From: Neurospora crassa OR74A
Taxonomy: Eukaryota > Ascomycota > Sordariomycetes > Sordariales > Sordariaceae
Direction of reading: 5' to 3'
DNA length: 64,000 nucleotides
NCBI RefSeq assembly: GCF_000182925.2
Contig: NC_026507.1
Coordinates: 1,116,001 to 1,180,000, forward strand
Part shown: positions 50,446 to 61,338 of the stretch, in pieces
How the letters are laid out: each line of letters opens with the position of its first letter
Position numbering within the stretch: the first letter of the stretch is position 1
The notes under the pieces: generated by a model
Databases searched by the model: none
What the model was told of the DNA's origin: nothing
What the model saw: the letters and a program-made list of their open reading frames with translations, nothing else
Translations under genes and position numbers: made by a program

Positions 50446-50698
50446 TGTTGACTGACCGTGCTAATAGTACTTTGGCCTGGGGTTGCATGCTAGCTAGATG
50501 ACAAGAGGTTCTGCTGTTGAACCTTTGAACCTTTGACGACACGCTATCCTCCCTTGGCTTCGAAAGTCACAAAAGCCGCCAAAGCCACCTCAAGATTTGG
50601 AACCTGTAACCCCTCTTATTGCTATTCTCTTCTGTCCATCGTTGATTCCTCGGGAACGTCCCCTTCCTCTCCCTTTCTCAACTTCACACACAACCAAG

Positions 50699-53074
50699 AT
50701 GACCAGGAAAATGCCGACTCTGGTCCGCCCGACCCATAACGGCGAGCGCTACGAAATCACCAACCCCACAGCCATGCCCAAGGCCGCTGGCTTCCTGTGG
50801 AACCAAAAGATGATGATTCAGATCACCTGCCGTGGTTTTGCGACTGCCCAGTTCATGCAGCCCGAGCCTGCAAAGTACGCCTATGCGCCCAATATCGAGG
50901 CCAAGACCTTCATGCAACCGGAGCCGAACTACTACGCCCACCATCCCGGCCGCTTTGTGTACATCAAGGATGAGGAGACCGGCCGGCTTTTCTCTGCTCC
51001 CTACGAACCCGTCCGCGCCCCACACGATCGCTTCGTCTTCTCCGCCGGCAAGACTGACGTCTTCTGGGTCATCGAGTCGATGGGAATTCGCGTGGAGATG
51101 ACCATGGGCCTCCCCACCCACCATGTTGCCGAACTCTGGACCATCAAAGTCAAAAACCTTTCAAGCCGTCCTCGGAAACTCAGTGTGACCCCCTACTTCC
51201 CCATTGGATACATGTCGTGGATGAACCAGTCGGCCGAGTGGAATCATAACCTCAACGGAATCGTTGCCAGCTGTGTCACCCCTTACCAGAAGGCCGCCGA
51301 TTACTTCAAGAACAAGTATCTCAAGGACAAGACCTACTTCCTTTGTGATGTCCCTCCTGACTCCTGGGAAGCCAGTCAGCAAGCCTTTGAAGGTGAGGGT
51401 GGTCTTCACAACCCCAGTGCCCTACAAGAGAGGAATCTCAGCGGCAGTGATGCGCGGTACGAAACTCCCACGGCAGCTGTGCAATACAAGATTGCTCTTG
51501 GCACGGGCGAGCAACAAGAGTACCGGTTCCTCTTTGGCCCCGCCCATGATGAAGCTGAGATCGGAGCCATGCGGTCCAAGTACCTAAGCAAGGAAGGTTT
51601 CGAACAGACTGCAGCTGATTACGCCGCTTACATGGCCCGTGGGCGCGGATGTCTCCACGTGGAAACCCCAGATAAGGATCTCGACAACTTCATCAACAAC
51701 TGGCTGCCCCGACAGGTCTACTACCACGGCGATGTCAACCGCTTGACCACTGATCCACAAACACGCAACTACCTACAGGACAACATGGGCATGAACTACA
51801 TCAAACCCGAAGTATCCCGCAGGGCTTTCCTCACAGCCATTGCCCAGCAAGAAGCTACCGGCGCCATGCCCGACGGCATCCTTTTGGTTGAGGGTGCCGA
51901 ACTCAAATACATCAACCAGGTACCTCACACTGATCACTGTGTGTGGTTGCCAGTTACACTGGAGGCATACCTCAACGAGACCGGTGATTACAGCTTGCTA
52001 AAGGAGAAAGTGCCGAGTGCCAACGGCGACAAGCTCACCGTCTTCGAGCGCTTCTGCCGTGCTATGGACTGGCTGCTCAAGTCTCGTGACCATCGTGGTC
52101 TGAGTTATATTGCCCAGGGTGACTGGTGTGATCCCATGAACATGGTGGGCTACAAGGGCAAGGGTGTTTCTGGCTGGCTCACTCTGGCCACGGCCTTTTC
52201 CCTCAACATTTGGGCCAAGGTTTGCGATCATGAAGGCGAGACCGATCTCGCCAAGCGCTTCCGTGAGGGTGCCGACGCATGCAACGCTGCTGCAAACGAG
52301 CATCTTTGGGACGGTGAATGGTTTGCTCGCGGCATCACTGACGACAATGTTGTCTTTGGCATCAAGGAGGACAAGGAAGGCCGCATCTGGTTGAACCCCC
52401 AGTCCTGGTCCATCCTCAGCGGTGCTGCCAGCCCTGAACAGATTGACAAGATGTTGCCCCAGATTGACTCGCATCTCAACACACCATATGGTATCCAGAT
52501 GTTCGGTCCCCCTTACACCAAGATGCGCGAGGATGTCGGTCGCGTAACGCAAAAAGCCATTGGCTCGGCCGAGAACGCCGCTGTGTACAACCACGCTGGA
52601 ATCTTCTTCATCCATAGCCTGTACGAGCTTGGAGCACAGCAAGACCGAGCATTTACCCTATTACGGCAAATGCTCCCTGGTCCTACTGACACCGACTATA
52701 TCCAACGAGGCCAGCTGCCCATCTATATTCCCAACTACTACCGAGGCGCCTGGAAGGAGTGTCCTCGCACAGCTGGCCGGTCCAGTCAGTTGTTTAACAC
52801 GGGTACCGTTTCTTGGGTTTACCGCTGCATCATTGAAGGGCTCTGTGGCTTGCGCGGCGATGGCGAAGGTCTACTCATCCGGCCACAGCTACCGAGCTCC
52901 TGGAACAGCATGAAGGTCACTCGCGAGTTTCGGGGCGCCACCTTCAATGTCGACATTCGTCGTGGCAATGTCAAGGAGGTCACTGTCAGGAATGGCGACA
53001 AGGTCCTGCCTGCGCCTCACGTCAAGGACATCGAGCCAGGCCAGACGTACAACCTTACAGTGACTATTCCGTAA
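50699..53074 (+). CDS. GH94 glycoside phosphorylase-like protein (NdvB-like)
   Basis: One uninterrupted exon of 791 residues. The ATG in caaccaagatgacc is preferred: the frame is open about 100 bases further up but from a non-ATG codon. Family features in order are an N-terminal beta-sandwich (FVYIKDEETGRLFSAPYEPV, about 85-104), an (alpha/alpha)6 catalytic domain with QDNMGMN near 360, the acid/base motif QGDWCDPMN with Asp at 475 and 478, then HAGIFFIH and a C-terminal beta cap (ATFNVDIRRG). GH94 enzymes reversibly phosphorolyse beta-glucosides such as cellobiose, cellodextrins or chitobiose, and bacterial NdvB uses the same fold in cyclic beta-1,2-glucan synthesis. Here only the GH94 part is present, with no glycosyltransferase or membrane helix and no signal peptide, so it is likely cytosolic. 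The lack of introns over 2.4 kb and the bacterial family centre fit an old transfer. I recall the N. crassa orthologue as NCU09425. Confidence 0.92.
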   Translation: MTRKMPTLVRPTHNGERYEITNPTAMPKAAGFLWNQKMMIQITCRGFATAQFMQPEPAKYAYAPNIEAKTFMQPEPNYYAHHPGRFVYIKDEETGRLFSAPYEPVRAPHDRFVFSAGKTDVFWVIESMGIRVEMTMGLPTHHVAELWTIKVKNLSSRPRKLSVTPYFPIGYMSWMNQSAEWNHNLNGIVASCVTPYQKAADYFKNKYLKDKTYFLCDVPPDSWEASQQAFEGEGGLHNPSALQERNLSGSDARYETPTAAVQYKIALGTGEQQEYRFLFGPAHDEAEIGAMRSKYLSKEGFEQTAADYAAYMARGRGCLHVETPDKDLDNFINNWLPRQVYYHGDVNRLTTDPQTRNYLQDNMGMNYIKPEVSRRAFLTAIAQQEATGAMPDGILLVEGAELKYINQVPHTDHCVWLPVTLEAYLNETGDYSLLKEKVPSANGDKLTVFERFCRAMDWLLKSRDHRGLSYIAQGDWCDPMNMVGYKGKGVSGWLTLATAFSLNIWAKVCDHEGETDLAKRFREGADACNAAANEHLWDGEWFARGITDDNVVFGIKEDKEGRIWLNPQSWSILSGAASPEQIDKMLPQIDSHLNTPYGIQMFGPPYTKMREDVGRVTQKAIGSAENAAVYNHAGIFFIHSLYELGAQQDRAFTLLRQMLPGPTDTDYIQRGQLPIYIPNYYRGAWKECPRTAGRSSQLFNTGTVSWVYRCIIEGLCGLRGDGEGLLIRPQLPSSWNSMKVTREFRGATFNVDIRRGNVKEVTVRNGDKVLPAPHVKDIEPGQTYNLTVTIP

Positions 53075-53633
53075 CTAGATACTAGTTTGTGATCTATAGT
53101 CGCCCGATATCTTGCGCTGCTGCGACGCTGGAACAGAAGATAGAAAAAACACAAGTTGAGCTCTCGGTTGAGGATCAGTTGGCGTAGCATTTTGGGTGGC
53201 TGTTTGTTTCCATGTTCGCATACGGTGCCATGGGATTCCCAATGTAGAAATGATCCGTGAGAATACTCAATCGGGGCAGCAAGATCGGTCCAGGCACCAG
53301 CTTTGTTGGGGTGATGGTGTTATTGCTTACTGTTTGTAGCCAGCCCCATAGCAATGGTGATGGTGATTGATTCTACCCCTTACCTTACCTGGTTGTCAAC
53401 ACGAGCTTGCGTAACATCGCTGTCGATAGTGTTCAATGTTGGCGTTGAGATTACTCAGCCCAATATTGACCCCAAGATCTCACTGGGGTGCCGGCTTCAC
53501 TGCGATTTCTTAAGCTTACTCATCAGACCTCAACGGCCATGTATAAGAGGCTAACCTCATGGTAACAATTTGAGAGCCGTTTGACATCAAGGTCTGAATG
53601 CAGTTTGCAGCCTAGCATCACTTGATTCAGAAG
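53075..53633. other. intergenic, no gene seen
   Basis: 3' side of the GH94 gene and promoter of the beta-helix gene, about 560 bases of normal composition. No TATA box or strong motif stands out. Confidence 0.5.
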
Positions 53634-55420
53634 ATGAAGATTCTTTTCCGTGCCTTGGCACTGCCACTGTCCTTTCACTTCCTGTCTCTCGCCCACGCCA
53701 TACCCAGTCCCGAAGCAGCCCATGGCGGCTCTTCCCAAGCCACCAACACCACCGATGATGCCATGACCATCACCCCACGTCAATCCTCCTGCCTTTCAAC
53801 CGGCACCCAGTCGACCATCAACGCCCTGTTCTCCTCCGGCGGTGCCAACACCATCGTCTCACTCTGCCCGGGAGTAACCATTCCCATCACCGCCCCCATC
53901 GTCTTCACTGCTCCGGGACAGGAACTATCCACCCAGGGTTACCCAACCGATTCCACCCGGGCCACCATCCTCATTCAGCCAGGCAGCACCGTCACCTCAG
54001 CCATCCGCGGTAACTGGCAAAACAACGTCAAGGTGCTCAACATCCAGGTAGACGGCAACCGGCCCAATGCCGGTTACTTGGGGGGTGATGCCCTCCTGGA
54101 AATGGGTGGCGGTACCGAGGGCCAGACGGTCAGTCACACGGTGGTCAAGAACACGCGCAGCTGGAGCTGCGTGCACTTCATCGGGAGTGGGCAGGAGGAC
54201 AATCCTTGCCGGCAGGCGACGGTCACTTTCAACGAGGTTGGGCCGTGCGGACACGAAGGGACGGATCCGGCGACGGGAAATGGCCTGTGGGCGGATGGGT
54301 TGAGTATTGAGTGTATGGATACGACGGTGACTGATAATATTGTGAGTTCCTTTTCTACCTACCTACCTATTTTACCACCACCTACCTAAGAATCTGTACC
54401 CCTGACCTAGACTGGGTACCTAGGTACCTTATACAAGGAAGTTGTCATACACTAACAAAGCCAAAATAAAACAATGAATAGATCACAGGTGCCACAGACG
54501 GCGGCATCGTAATCTTCGGCTCCCCCGGCTCCCACATCCTCCGCAACACCATCACTTCATCCTCCTCCTCCGGCCTGCAATTCGGCGGTATCAACATGGT
54601 CGACCCCACGTGGTCGGGCAACTACTCGGGCGTCGTCGTCTCCTCCAACACCATCACCGGCGGGCCCGGTAGCTTCATCAACTTGGGAATCGGCATGGGC
54701 TCCCAAGTGTGGAGCAACCCGCACCCGGAAACCAATTTCGGACAAGTCACCGTCACCAACAACGTGTTTACCGGCAACGTCGGCTTCTCCATCGTCATGA
54801 ACGGCTGGCTAGGTGGTCTCACGGTGACGGGTAACTCTGTAAGCGGGGTGACCACCCCTTCGTCCTCGTTCGCCTCGGCGTCGGGGTGTGGAGCGGTGCA
54901 GCAAGCTGCTTTTGCGGATTCGGAGCAGTTGGTGTACTACCCGGCTGGCGTGACGGGGTCGTCGGGCCCGAATGTCATACAGTCGCAGTTTACTGCGCTG
55001 TCGACGAACGCCTCGAACTGGCTTTGCCTGACGAATCCTGCGCCGCCGCTGCCGGACACGGAATCCTTCTTGCCGAACACGTTGTCTGTTGATGCGTCGA
55101 CGTCAAGGGTGGTCTCGCTGAGGGACTTTCATGTGCAGGTGCAGGGTGACGGAAACGTGGTTGGGATTGACACGACGGGAGGCGTGTGGACGGTCAAGTG
55201 GGCGAGCAGTCGGTTCTCGTCGGCTTGTGGGCAGGATGGATCGCAGTGTTTGCTTGCTTTTGGGATTGACGGAAACTTTGTCATGTATGATGGGAACGGA
55301 CCGCTTTGGGCGTCGGGAACGGATGGCAGTGGGCAGCTGTTGACGTTCTCGAGGGAGGCGCCGTGGGTGACCGTTACGGGAAGCAATGGGCAGACATTGT
55401 GGACTATTGGTAATATGTAG
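53634..55420 (+). CDS. secreted right-handed beta-helix protein with lectin-like C-terminus
   Basis: Exons 53634-54341 and 54482-55420 (140-bp GTGAGT..AATAG intron) give 548 residues. A second AG seven bases further on would break the frame, so the junction reads DNI-ITGATDGG. The start ATG follows ttcagaag and begins a signal peptide (KILFRALALPLSFHFLSLAHA). Residues about 55-410 show the repeating short beta-strand/Asn-turn pattern of pectate-lyase-type parallel beta-helices (VTVTNNVFTGN, LTVTGNSVSG, VVVSSNTITGG). Residues about 440-548 carry VQGDGNVVGID and IDGNFVMYDGNGPLWAS, the Q/I-x-D-x-N-x-V-x-Y pattern of bulb-type mannose-binding lectins. It probably acts outside the cell on polysaccharide; lyase, hydrolase or epimerase activity cannot be told from here. 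The lectin-like end could be a carbohydrate anchor. Confidence 0.85.
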
Positions 55421-55915
55421 TGGGGAGGGGAGTTCATACCTACTGTGAAAGGGTGAGTTGAAATCTTTTACTATCTGTTGCCGGGGTTACACAGCACTAA
55501 CAATTTGGTGTATGGAGGCCATACCACGGGGCTTCCTCCCTCTCCTTATGGTCAGCTTTCCAATAGATCATTTTTCACTTGTTGGTTGGTTTGCGTTGCT
55601 GTCCTTTGTACCTATATGTTGTAGTGGAAGAATGGAACGAAGAAATTGATGGCAAAGATCCTTGATTGAGTGTAAAGAAGAGAAGGAAGAAAGGAGTGAA
55701 CGTAAGGTTCACGAGTTTGTATACATGACTGGAGGGAACGGATACCCTTAATAAGCCTTCGATAACGCTGATGGAAGCGATATGCTTTAACACTATACAT
55801 GGAAACATGATCTTCCACCGTGATATCTATTGAAAGCCAAAAGATCACCCAAGTATGCGAGTCCATCTGCGCTTTACAAAGCCCCAAAGTACCTTGTCTT
55901 GATCCATGATAACCT
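55421..55915. other. short convergent intergenic region
   Basis: About 500 bases between the 3' ends of the beta-helix gene (+) and the phospholipase gene (-), presumably both 3' UTRs. No other feature seen. Confidence 0.5.
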
Positions 55916-56735
55916 CTAAAAAGCGGCCCAGTATTTCTGAAGGTCAATGCCTTGCGCCATGGCTTCCTCAACACACTTGTTGTAACGCGCTAGGGCACGA
56001 TCGTAGTACTCTTTGGTCTTCTCTTCAGAAAGATATGGATTGAGAGCGTCCCTCGCTTCATCGGCGTCCATCCCATCAAACACGTCCGACGATTCAGAAG
56101 CGACCATCGTGTCCATCATCTTGTGAGACGGCTCACTCTCACGGTATTGCTCATGGCCTTTATAGAAGGTTCGGACTCCCCAATGATAAACATGTGCCAT
56201 GAAGTGGCAGGCATTGAAGATGTTGTGCCCTATGCACTGGAATTTCATGCTAGAACACGTTATATGTTAGCCTCGCTTGATGCCATTAGAAGAGCTGATT
56301 GCGGTCGATCAAAACGTACTCTTTGAGGAAATTCTCGTCAATCTTCCATCTAGCACGCGGGGTAAAATGGAATTGGACCTGGTAGTTCCGGTATCCAAAG
56401 TCGTGACGCTGGCACGCCGGCTTGAATGGGAAGCCAACCGGATTGTCCGGGACGTGGGTACACCCATCCGACGACCAGTCCCACGTCAGCCGTCCGAGGC
56501 TGAAGTTTGCCTCGCGATGCTTGATAAACGTCGGGAGATCCCACTGAAATAGCATTCCGGCTGTGTATTTGCACCAGTCTAGTGCATAGCCGGTGTTTGG
56601 GGGGTTACCCTTGACTGGGGGATGCTCAGCAAGTTCCCGCCGGTTGTTGAGTGGAAGGCTGGGTTGAGCGGTGGTGGCCAACATGAGGCTCATGAAGACC
56701 GTGACCAGCAGCGAAATGAGGAAGAATGGTTTCAT
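55916..56735 (-). CDS. secretory phospholipase A2 (fungal/prokaryotic type)
   Basis: Exons 56735-56320 and 56249-55916 are joined across a 70-bp intron with GTACGT donor, a gctaac branch point and TAG acceptor. The split codon gives Asp and restores ENFLKDMKFQCIGHN, and the protein has 249 residues. A signal peptide (KPFFLISLLVTVFMSLMLATTA) is followed by a short propeptide-like stretch. The domain holds WSSDGCTHVPDNP (calcium-loop region) and CQRHDFGYRN with the catalytic His111-Asp112, then CIGHNIFNACHF, so at least four Cys are in place for disulfides. This is the group XIV type known from Streptomyces violaceoruber, Tuber TbSP1 and Helicosporium p15; it cleaves the sn-2 acyl chain of phospholipids outside the cell. 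The C-terminal 70 residues (EARDALNPYLSEEKTKEYY) are acidic and helical, and extend beyond the minimal domain. Confidence 0.9.
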
Positions 56736-57946
56736 GGTGTCTGGTAGGGAGTCTACCTGGCTGTAGGCGACGGATCAGTAGGAGCGGAAGAGGTTGAGAG
56801 ATGGAGAGGACTAGGAGAAGCTCTGGAAGTGAGGGAATCTGGGGGAATTTATAGTTGTGTCGGACGGCCGGTAGCCGACCTTGGTTGTCAATCTCGCAGC
56901 AAGCAAATGCATTGCGGACAACTGATGGGGAAGTTTCGTCTCCAAATGTATACAGGCAGCTGCATGCAATGTATGGAAAGTCTTGAAACTGGAAAGTCAA
57001 TTGCCTTGCTGTTGTCAGTAGTAGGCACAAGTACTGACCTCGCTCTTGCGCTGTTCCCGATCAGGATTATTTCTCCAACATGACATGGAAGGAGTCATTT
57101 TGGTGGACAAGTGTCACTGCCATCTTGTCCCGGTCGCTGATGCATACCACTTGACATGGCATATGCTCTTGCCAACTGAAAAGGTAAGCCATCATGCAGC
57201 GAGTGCATTTACGAAGCGTTCCAAGATGGCTCTTGCCCCAAAATCTTGATATCTGCAACAGCTCCTTGTCGCCACTGACCGATAACGCACGCAAAATGTT
57301 GTTGTGCTGGCAACCAGCCTGGTCAAAGACATCTTGGCGATTCCAGCAAGACAACGAACATGTCTTTACATTTTGTTCCCTTGGTTGGCATGTTCAGCGC
57401 CTGAGTGTCTGCGAGATTACCTTGCTGATGTGACCGGCCTGGCCTAACTTTATCCAAGTCTGCAGGGAAATACGCCGGCCACGCACTTGACCTCGCTATC
57501 TCTAGGCTTGAAGCATATGGCGAGAATCCTGACCTGTTGAGAAGTTCATGATCACGAATACCGAGCGAACACGTTCAGGACACGTTCAAGGAGAGGATCA
57601 CGTCAGCGTTCACAAAAGGCACGCCATGAGAGTGACGATACAGTCAAGCTAATTGTCTTGCCTTGTCATTCACAGATTAACCAACTCATACATCAGAACC
57701 CGTCTCTCATTTCCCATTGCTGCTTCTCTTGTCTTCATCGAGAATCATCAAATCGTGCTAAACCCATACATATCCAGATATATCCAAGTCCCATCCATAT
57801 CCCCATCGTCCCAGTCATTTCTGCAAGGGTTATCAATCATGATCCATCCAAGTTGCTTTCCCCGTACTAACGTCTTGCACGGTAGCTCAAAGCCTCAAGG
57901 TCACCTATTCGTAACCACATCACCACACACCCACCCACCCATGCTT
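56736..57946. other. intergenic, phospholipase promoter side
   Basis: 1.2 kb of normal composition between two minus-strand genes. Small ORFs (60-140 codons) show no domain and overlap each other. Nothing else is supported. Confidence 0.5.
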
Positions 57947-58855
57947 CTACCTGCTCTCCCTCTCGCTTGTGTACCTATAAACCCTCGGCGTCTCCCTCAT
58001 CTCACTCTCGCCCGCCCCTACACTCCTCTCCCGTCCCTCGTGCCTCGACGCGCTCCTGTGCCTCGATTCATGTCTTGACACCCTCCGATATTGATGCACA
58101 TGCTTGGACCCGGACCTGTGCCTAGAATGGCGCCTCTGCTCCCTCTTACACGCGCCCGCCACCGCTCCGCATCCACACGAGCACATGCTGACACTGCTCA
58201 CACTACTATCCGTCTCGCTCATGCCGCCGCCTCTCATTCCCGCCGCCGCCGCGCTGCTCCCATAGACACGTTCCGTCCTCCTCGTCTGGCGCGAGATGTA
58301 AGCAGCACCGCCGCCGCCGCCGCCACCACCACCAGAGCTGGACGAGGCGGATGATGAGATAACGTCCTCATGGTAATAATGATCATCACGACGCCTCCTC
58401 CTGCCGCAGGCGCCCAGCCACCAGAAGAGGAGGGCCAAGAGGATGAGGAAGGCAATGACACCGATGACGATGCCGGCGATGGCGCCACCCGATATGCCGC
58501 CGTCGTGATTGTGTGTCTCGCCGACTACTGGGATGACGGTGGCGGACGAGGTTGCAGAGGACACGCCCGAGGCAGGAGGGAAGACGGTGGTGGTAACGGT
58601 ATCGGTCACGGCAGGTCCTTGGGTGTAGATTACCGTGGGGTGCTGGGCCGAGATATAGCTGGGCGGCACGGAGCCATAGTTGGGCGCAGCCGGAACGGAG
58701 CCATAGTATTGACGGTCTTCGAGAACGGCGGCGGCGGTTGGGGCAGCTGTAGGTGCCGGGGCCACTGGCGATGGCGCTGCGAGCTGCTTGAGGTGGGAGA
58801 GGAGTTCGGCGGTGTCTATGTGGGGAACCCCGAGATTCAATGGAAAGGGGGCCAT
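57947..58855 (-). CDS. single-pass membrane protein with Ser/Gly/Arg-rich tail
   Basis: 302 residues from the ATG at 58855 (MAPFPLNLGVPHID); the frame is open further upstream but without ATG. The first 120 residues are Ala/Pro/Thr/Val-rich with a YYGSVPAAPNYGSVPPSY repeat and no signal peptide. One long hydrophobic helix (AIAGIVIGVIAFLILLALLF, about 125-144) ends in a WWLGACGRRRRR anchor. The tail has a Ser run, nine Gly, an Ala run, a Cys cluster (MCSCGCGAVAGAC) and then His/Arg/Ser repeats (SRHESRHRSASRHEGRERS) likely to be phosphorylated. The layout is that of fungal plasma-membrane or wall-linked proteins whose helix acts as signal anchor. The membrane type is well supported; I do not recognise the family. 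Confidence 0.75.
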   Translation of the reverse strand: MAPFPLNLGVPHIDTAELLSHLKQLAAPSPVAPAPTAAPTAAAVLEDRQYYGSVPAAPNYGSVPPSYISAQHPTVIYTQGPAVTDTVTTTVFPPASGVSSATSSATVIPVVGETHNHDGGISGGAIAGIVIGVIAFLILLALLFWWLGACGRRRRRDDHYYHEDVISSSASSSSGGGGGGGGGAAYISRQTRRTERVYGSSAAAAGMRGGGMSETDSSVSSVSMCSCGCGAVAGACKREQRRHSRHRSGSKHVHQYRRVSRHESRHRSASRHEGRERSVGAGESEMRETPRVYRYTSERESR

Positions 58856-60498
58856 TGTGTATAATGTCTTTCTTTGGCTTTGTTGCTCGTCTTTTGGAAA
58901 TCCTTTGTTTTTGTCCCTTTTCTTCGGCGCAGATTGCGCGGGTACCCGTTGTTGAAGTTTTGGTTCGGGAGGGTTCGACAACGAACGTGGTTTTGGAGGT
59001 GTAGCGATTGGCTGATGGGGTTGCTTTTCTTGGCTGCCGGGGATGCACACGCCCAGGAGATCTTCAAAGCTCCGCTAACAGCTGCGCTCACAAAGATCGC
59101 GGGTTGCAATTTTTGGTGTTTGAAGAAGAGGAGTCATACAAGAGGAAATTTTGAAAGAAAAAAAAACAAAAACAAAACCAAAAACAAAAAAAGACGCCCT
59201 GCAGATGCATGAAGAGCCTTTCTATCTCTTTCTCCTCCCACCAAGCCCCGTCGGTACGTCAGGTAGACACCCGCCAGCCATGCCAGCCATGCCAGGGCCC
59301 AGGCACGCAGAAGTTGCTCGTATTTTGGGTGGCATTGGTTGCATTCGACTGACTGGCTCTGTCACTCTGGAGGCTGGACCTTTCAGCTTCCCTCGCGCGC
59401 TCTCACCCCCATCCGGCCTTCTTCGTGAAACGGTGGTTGGGGATGACATCATTGAGGGTAGTGGACGGCTATCGTCGAATCGGACGGCGTGAAAAGCCCC
59501 GGTGCCAAGTTTTGGCGCCCTTTGGATAGCGGGCCGTTACAAGCAGGGATCGAATCATTTCAGGCGGTTGGTTGACCCACTCTATATGAACCTGGCTGGC
59601 TCCTCCTCCAGCCATCTTCTTTTTTGTTTTTTTCTTCCCCCTTCACGACGACGACGACGACGAGGCAGAGCCACAACAACACCATGTGCCGTGCTCTGAT
59701 TCGGGAGCGAGCGGGAAAGACGCCAATGTGTGCTATACAAAGTACGCGATGAAGATTAGCGCATGGAAATAAGGCTTTTTGCGAGGAAAATGATCTTCCG
59801 CATGTGTAGTGTCGTGTACCTGGAAAAATGTGTTTTTAGATATCGATGGTGTTGCCGGTTCATGGTGTAGATAGACCCTGCCAAGCCGACAGCGCAAGAC
59901 AACAACAGGGTGCCCCCCCTTAGGGGTACATAGCAACACGTGGACGGCATGTCTCGAGCATGCTAACTTAGCAAGTTCGGCATTTCGCATTCGATTTTGA
60001 GAGACGGTCGAGACTCGAAGATCATATGCAGCTAGGCAATGCATGTTCCAAGGATTCCCGAAACACACAAGAGTTGTGAGATAGGTATCTGATGGAGTCA
60101 CACAGCGGGCGGGACGGTTGCTCAAAGTCGACGACGACCCTAGGGACACGACTCACAAAATCACACAACAAAACCCATAAAAGATGCGCTATTCATCGCA
60201 GCAGTGCTGTCGTGAAAGAGGCTTTGGCATAATCAGGTGATATGGTAAAAGTATCTTTGTGTTGTTTGAATGATAGTGGGGCAATGGTCCTCAAACGAAG
60301 CGAGACCATTCATGAATCGGGTAATCCTCTCTCCTTCCCTCCTCTCCGTGGAACCTTCAAGGCCCAACGACCACCTAGCAGTCCCAGCTACGAGGCGCCT
60401 TCCTCTCTAAAAAGAATGTCCATCTTTCGTTACTCTTGAGTCGCAATCGTCAGCAACCAGAAACTTGATCAGATTTCTGGGGGCAATGGTGTCCTTAC
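58856..60498. other. intergenic with simple repeats, no gene assigned
   Basis: 1.6 kb upstream of the membrane-protein gene. It contains an A-rich aaaaac tract at about 59156-59191 and a (cga)n run at about 59646-59663. Open frames up to 138 codons on either strand have no recognisable content. Confidence 0.5.
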
Positions 60499-61338
60499 CT
60501 AAGGATAAACAATACTCTGCCCTCCATACGCCACACCATCATTAACGACGTTCTCTACCACGCTTGAAGAGCCGACCGGCATATACGCAACCGCCGGTTG
60601 CTCAACGTACTCGACATCCTGCTGAACCAACTCGGCAGCGGCGGGATTACAGCCGCAATCATCGCATTCGCAATCTTCCGCGACGTTATTGTTGACGACC
60701 ATGGGCGGCATAGGCTTCTCCGGGGCAGGAGGTCGGTTATTGATCACAGTAGGCGGGACGTTAGGTTCCATGTTGGGAATGACATTGTTCATAATGGTAG
60801 GAGGAGCCTGAGGAGGAGGAGACTGGATATCGTTAATCACCATTGGAGGCGGGCTCGGCTTGGCGGCGGGGATCTCGTTGTAAATGATGGGCGCTGGGTT
60901 GGGCTCCGGCGGAGGCGGCACGTTGTTGACGTAGACGGGGGCTTCCTTGATGCACTCAGAGCAGCCGCCCTCGGCCTTGATCATGGGAGGGGGGTCGACA
61001 CTGTTCACGCGGCCGAAGCCCATGCCGTAGGGGAACGCGTTGATTCGGTTGAAGCCGAGGCCGTAGCCGTAGGGGTAGGCGGCGAAGTTGTTGAAGGCGC
61101 GGTTGAAACCGAAACCGTAGGGAGCGGCGTTGAAACCGACGCCGAAGCCACCGCCTACAGCGTTGCGCCCAAAACCACCAAAGCCACCGGCGACAGCGCT
61201 ACGACCAAAACCACCAAAACCACCGGCGACAGCGTTGCGACCGAAACCGCCAAAACCACCGGCAATTGGGGCGGCTGAGGTGAGGCTGATGAAGAGAGAG
61301 ACGAGCGAGAGAATGGTATTAGTGAGAGTAAACGTCAT
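60499..61338 (-). CDS. secreted Gly-Phe repeat / Pro-rich protein
   Basis: 279 residues in one exon, starting at the only suitable ATG (MTFTLTNTILSLVSLFISLT, a signal peptide cut after SA). Three tandem 12-residue units of the form GGFGGFGRNAVA follow (36-bp DNA repeat at about 61150-61262). Then come Gly/Phe/Tyr-rich segments (YGYGLGFNRINAFPYGMGF), a GGCSEC motif, and a Pro-rich half with the recurring theme PPxxxNN (PPTIMNNVIP, PPTVINNRPP, PPMVVNNNV). A Cys cluster (DCECDDCGC) is near the C-terminus. The composition resembles structural proteins of cell walls or extracellular matrix, with the Gly-Phe part likely flexible or self-associating. No enzyme motif. Family not recognised; it may be restricted to Sordariales. 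Confidence 0.75.
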   Translation of the reverse strand: MTFTLTNTILSLVSLFISLTSAAPIAGGFGGFGRNAVAGGFGGFGRSAVAGGFGGFGRNAVGGGFGVGFNAAPYGFGFNRAFNNFAAYPYGYGLGFNRINAFPYGMGFGRVNSVDPPPMIKAEGGCSECIKEAPVYVNNVPPPPEPNPAPIIYNEIPAAKPSPPPMVINDIQSPPPQAPPTIMNNVIPNMEPNVPPTVINNRPPAPEKPMPPMVVNNNVAEDCECDDCGCNPAAAELVQQDVEYVEQPAVAYMPVGSSSVVENVVNDGVAYGGQSIVYP

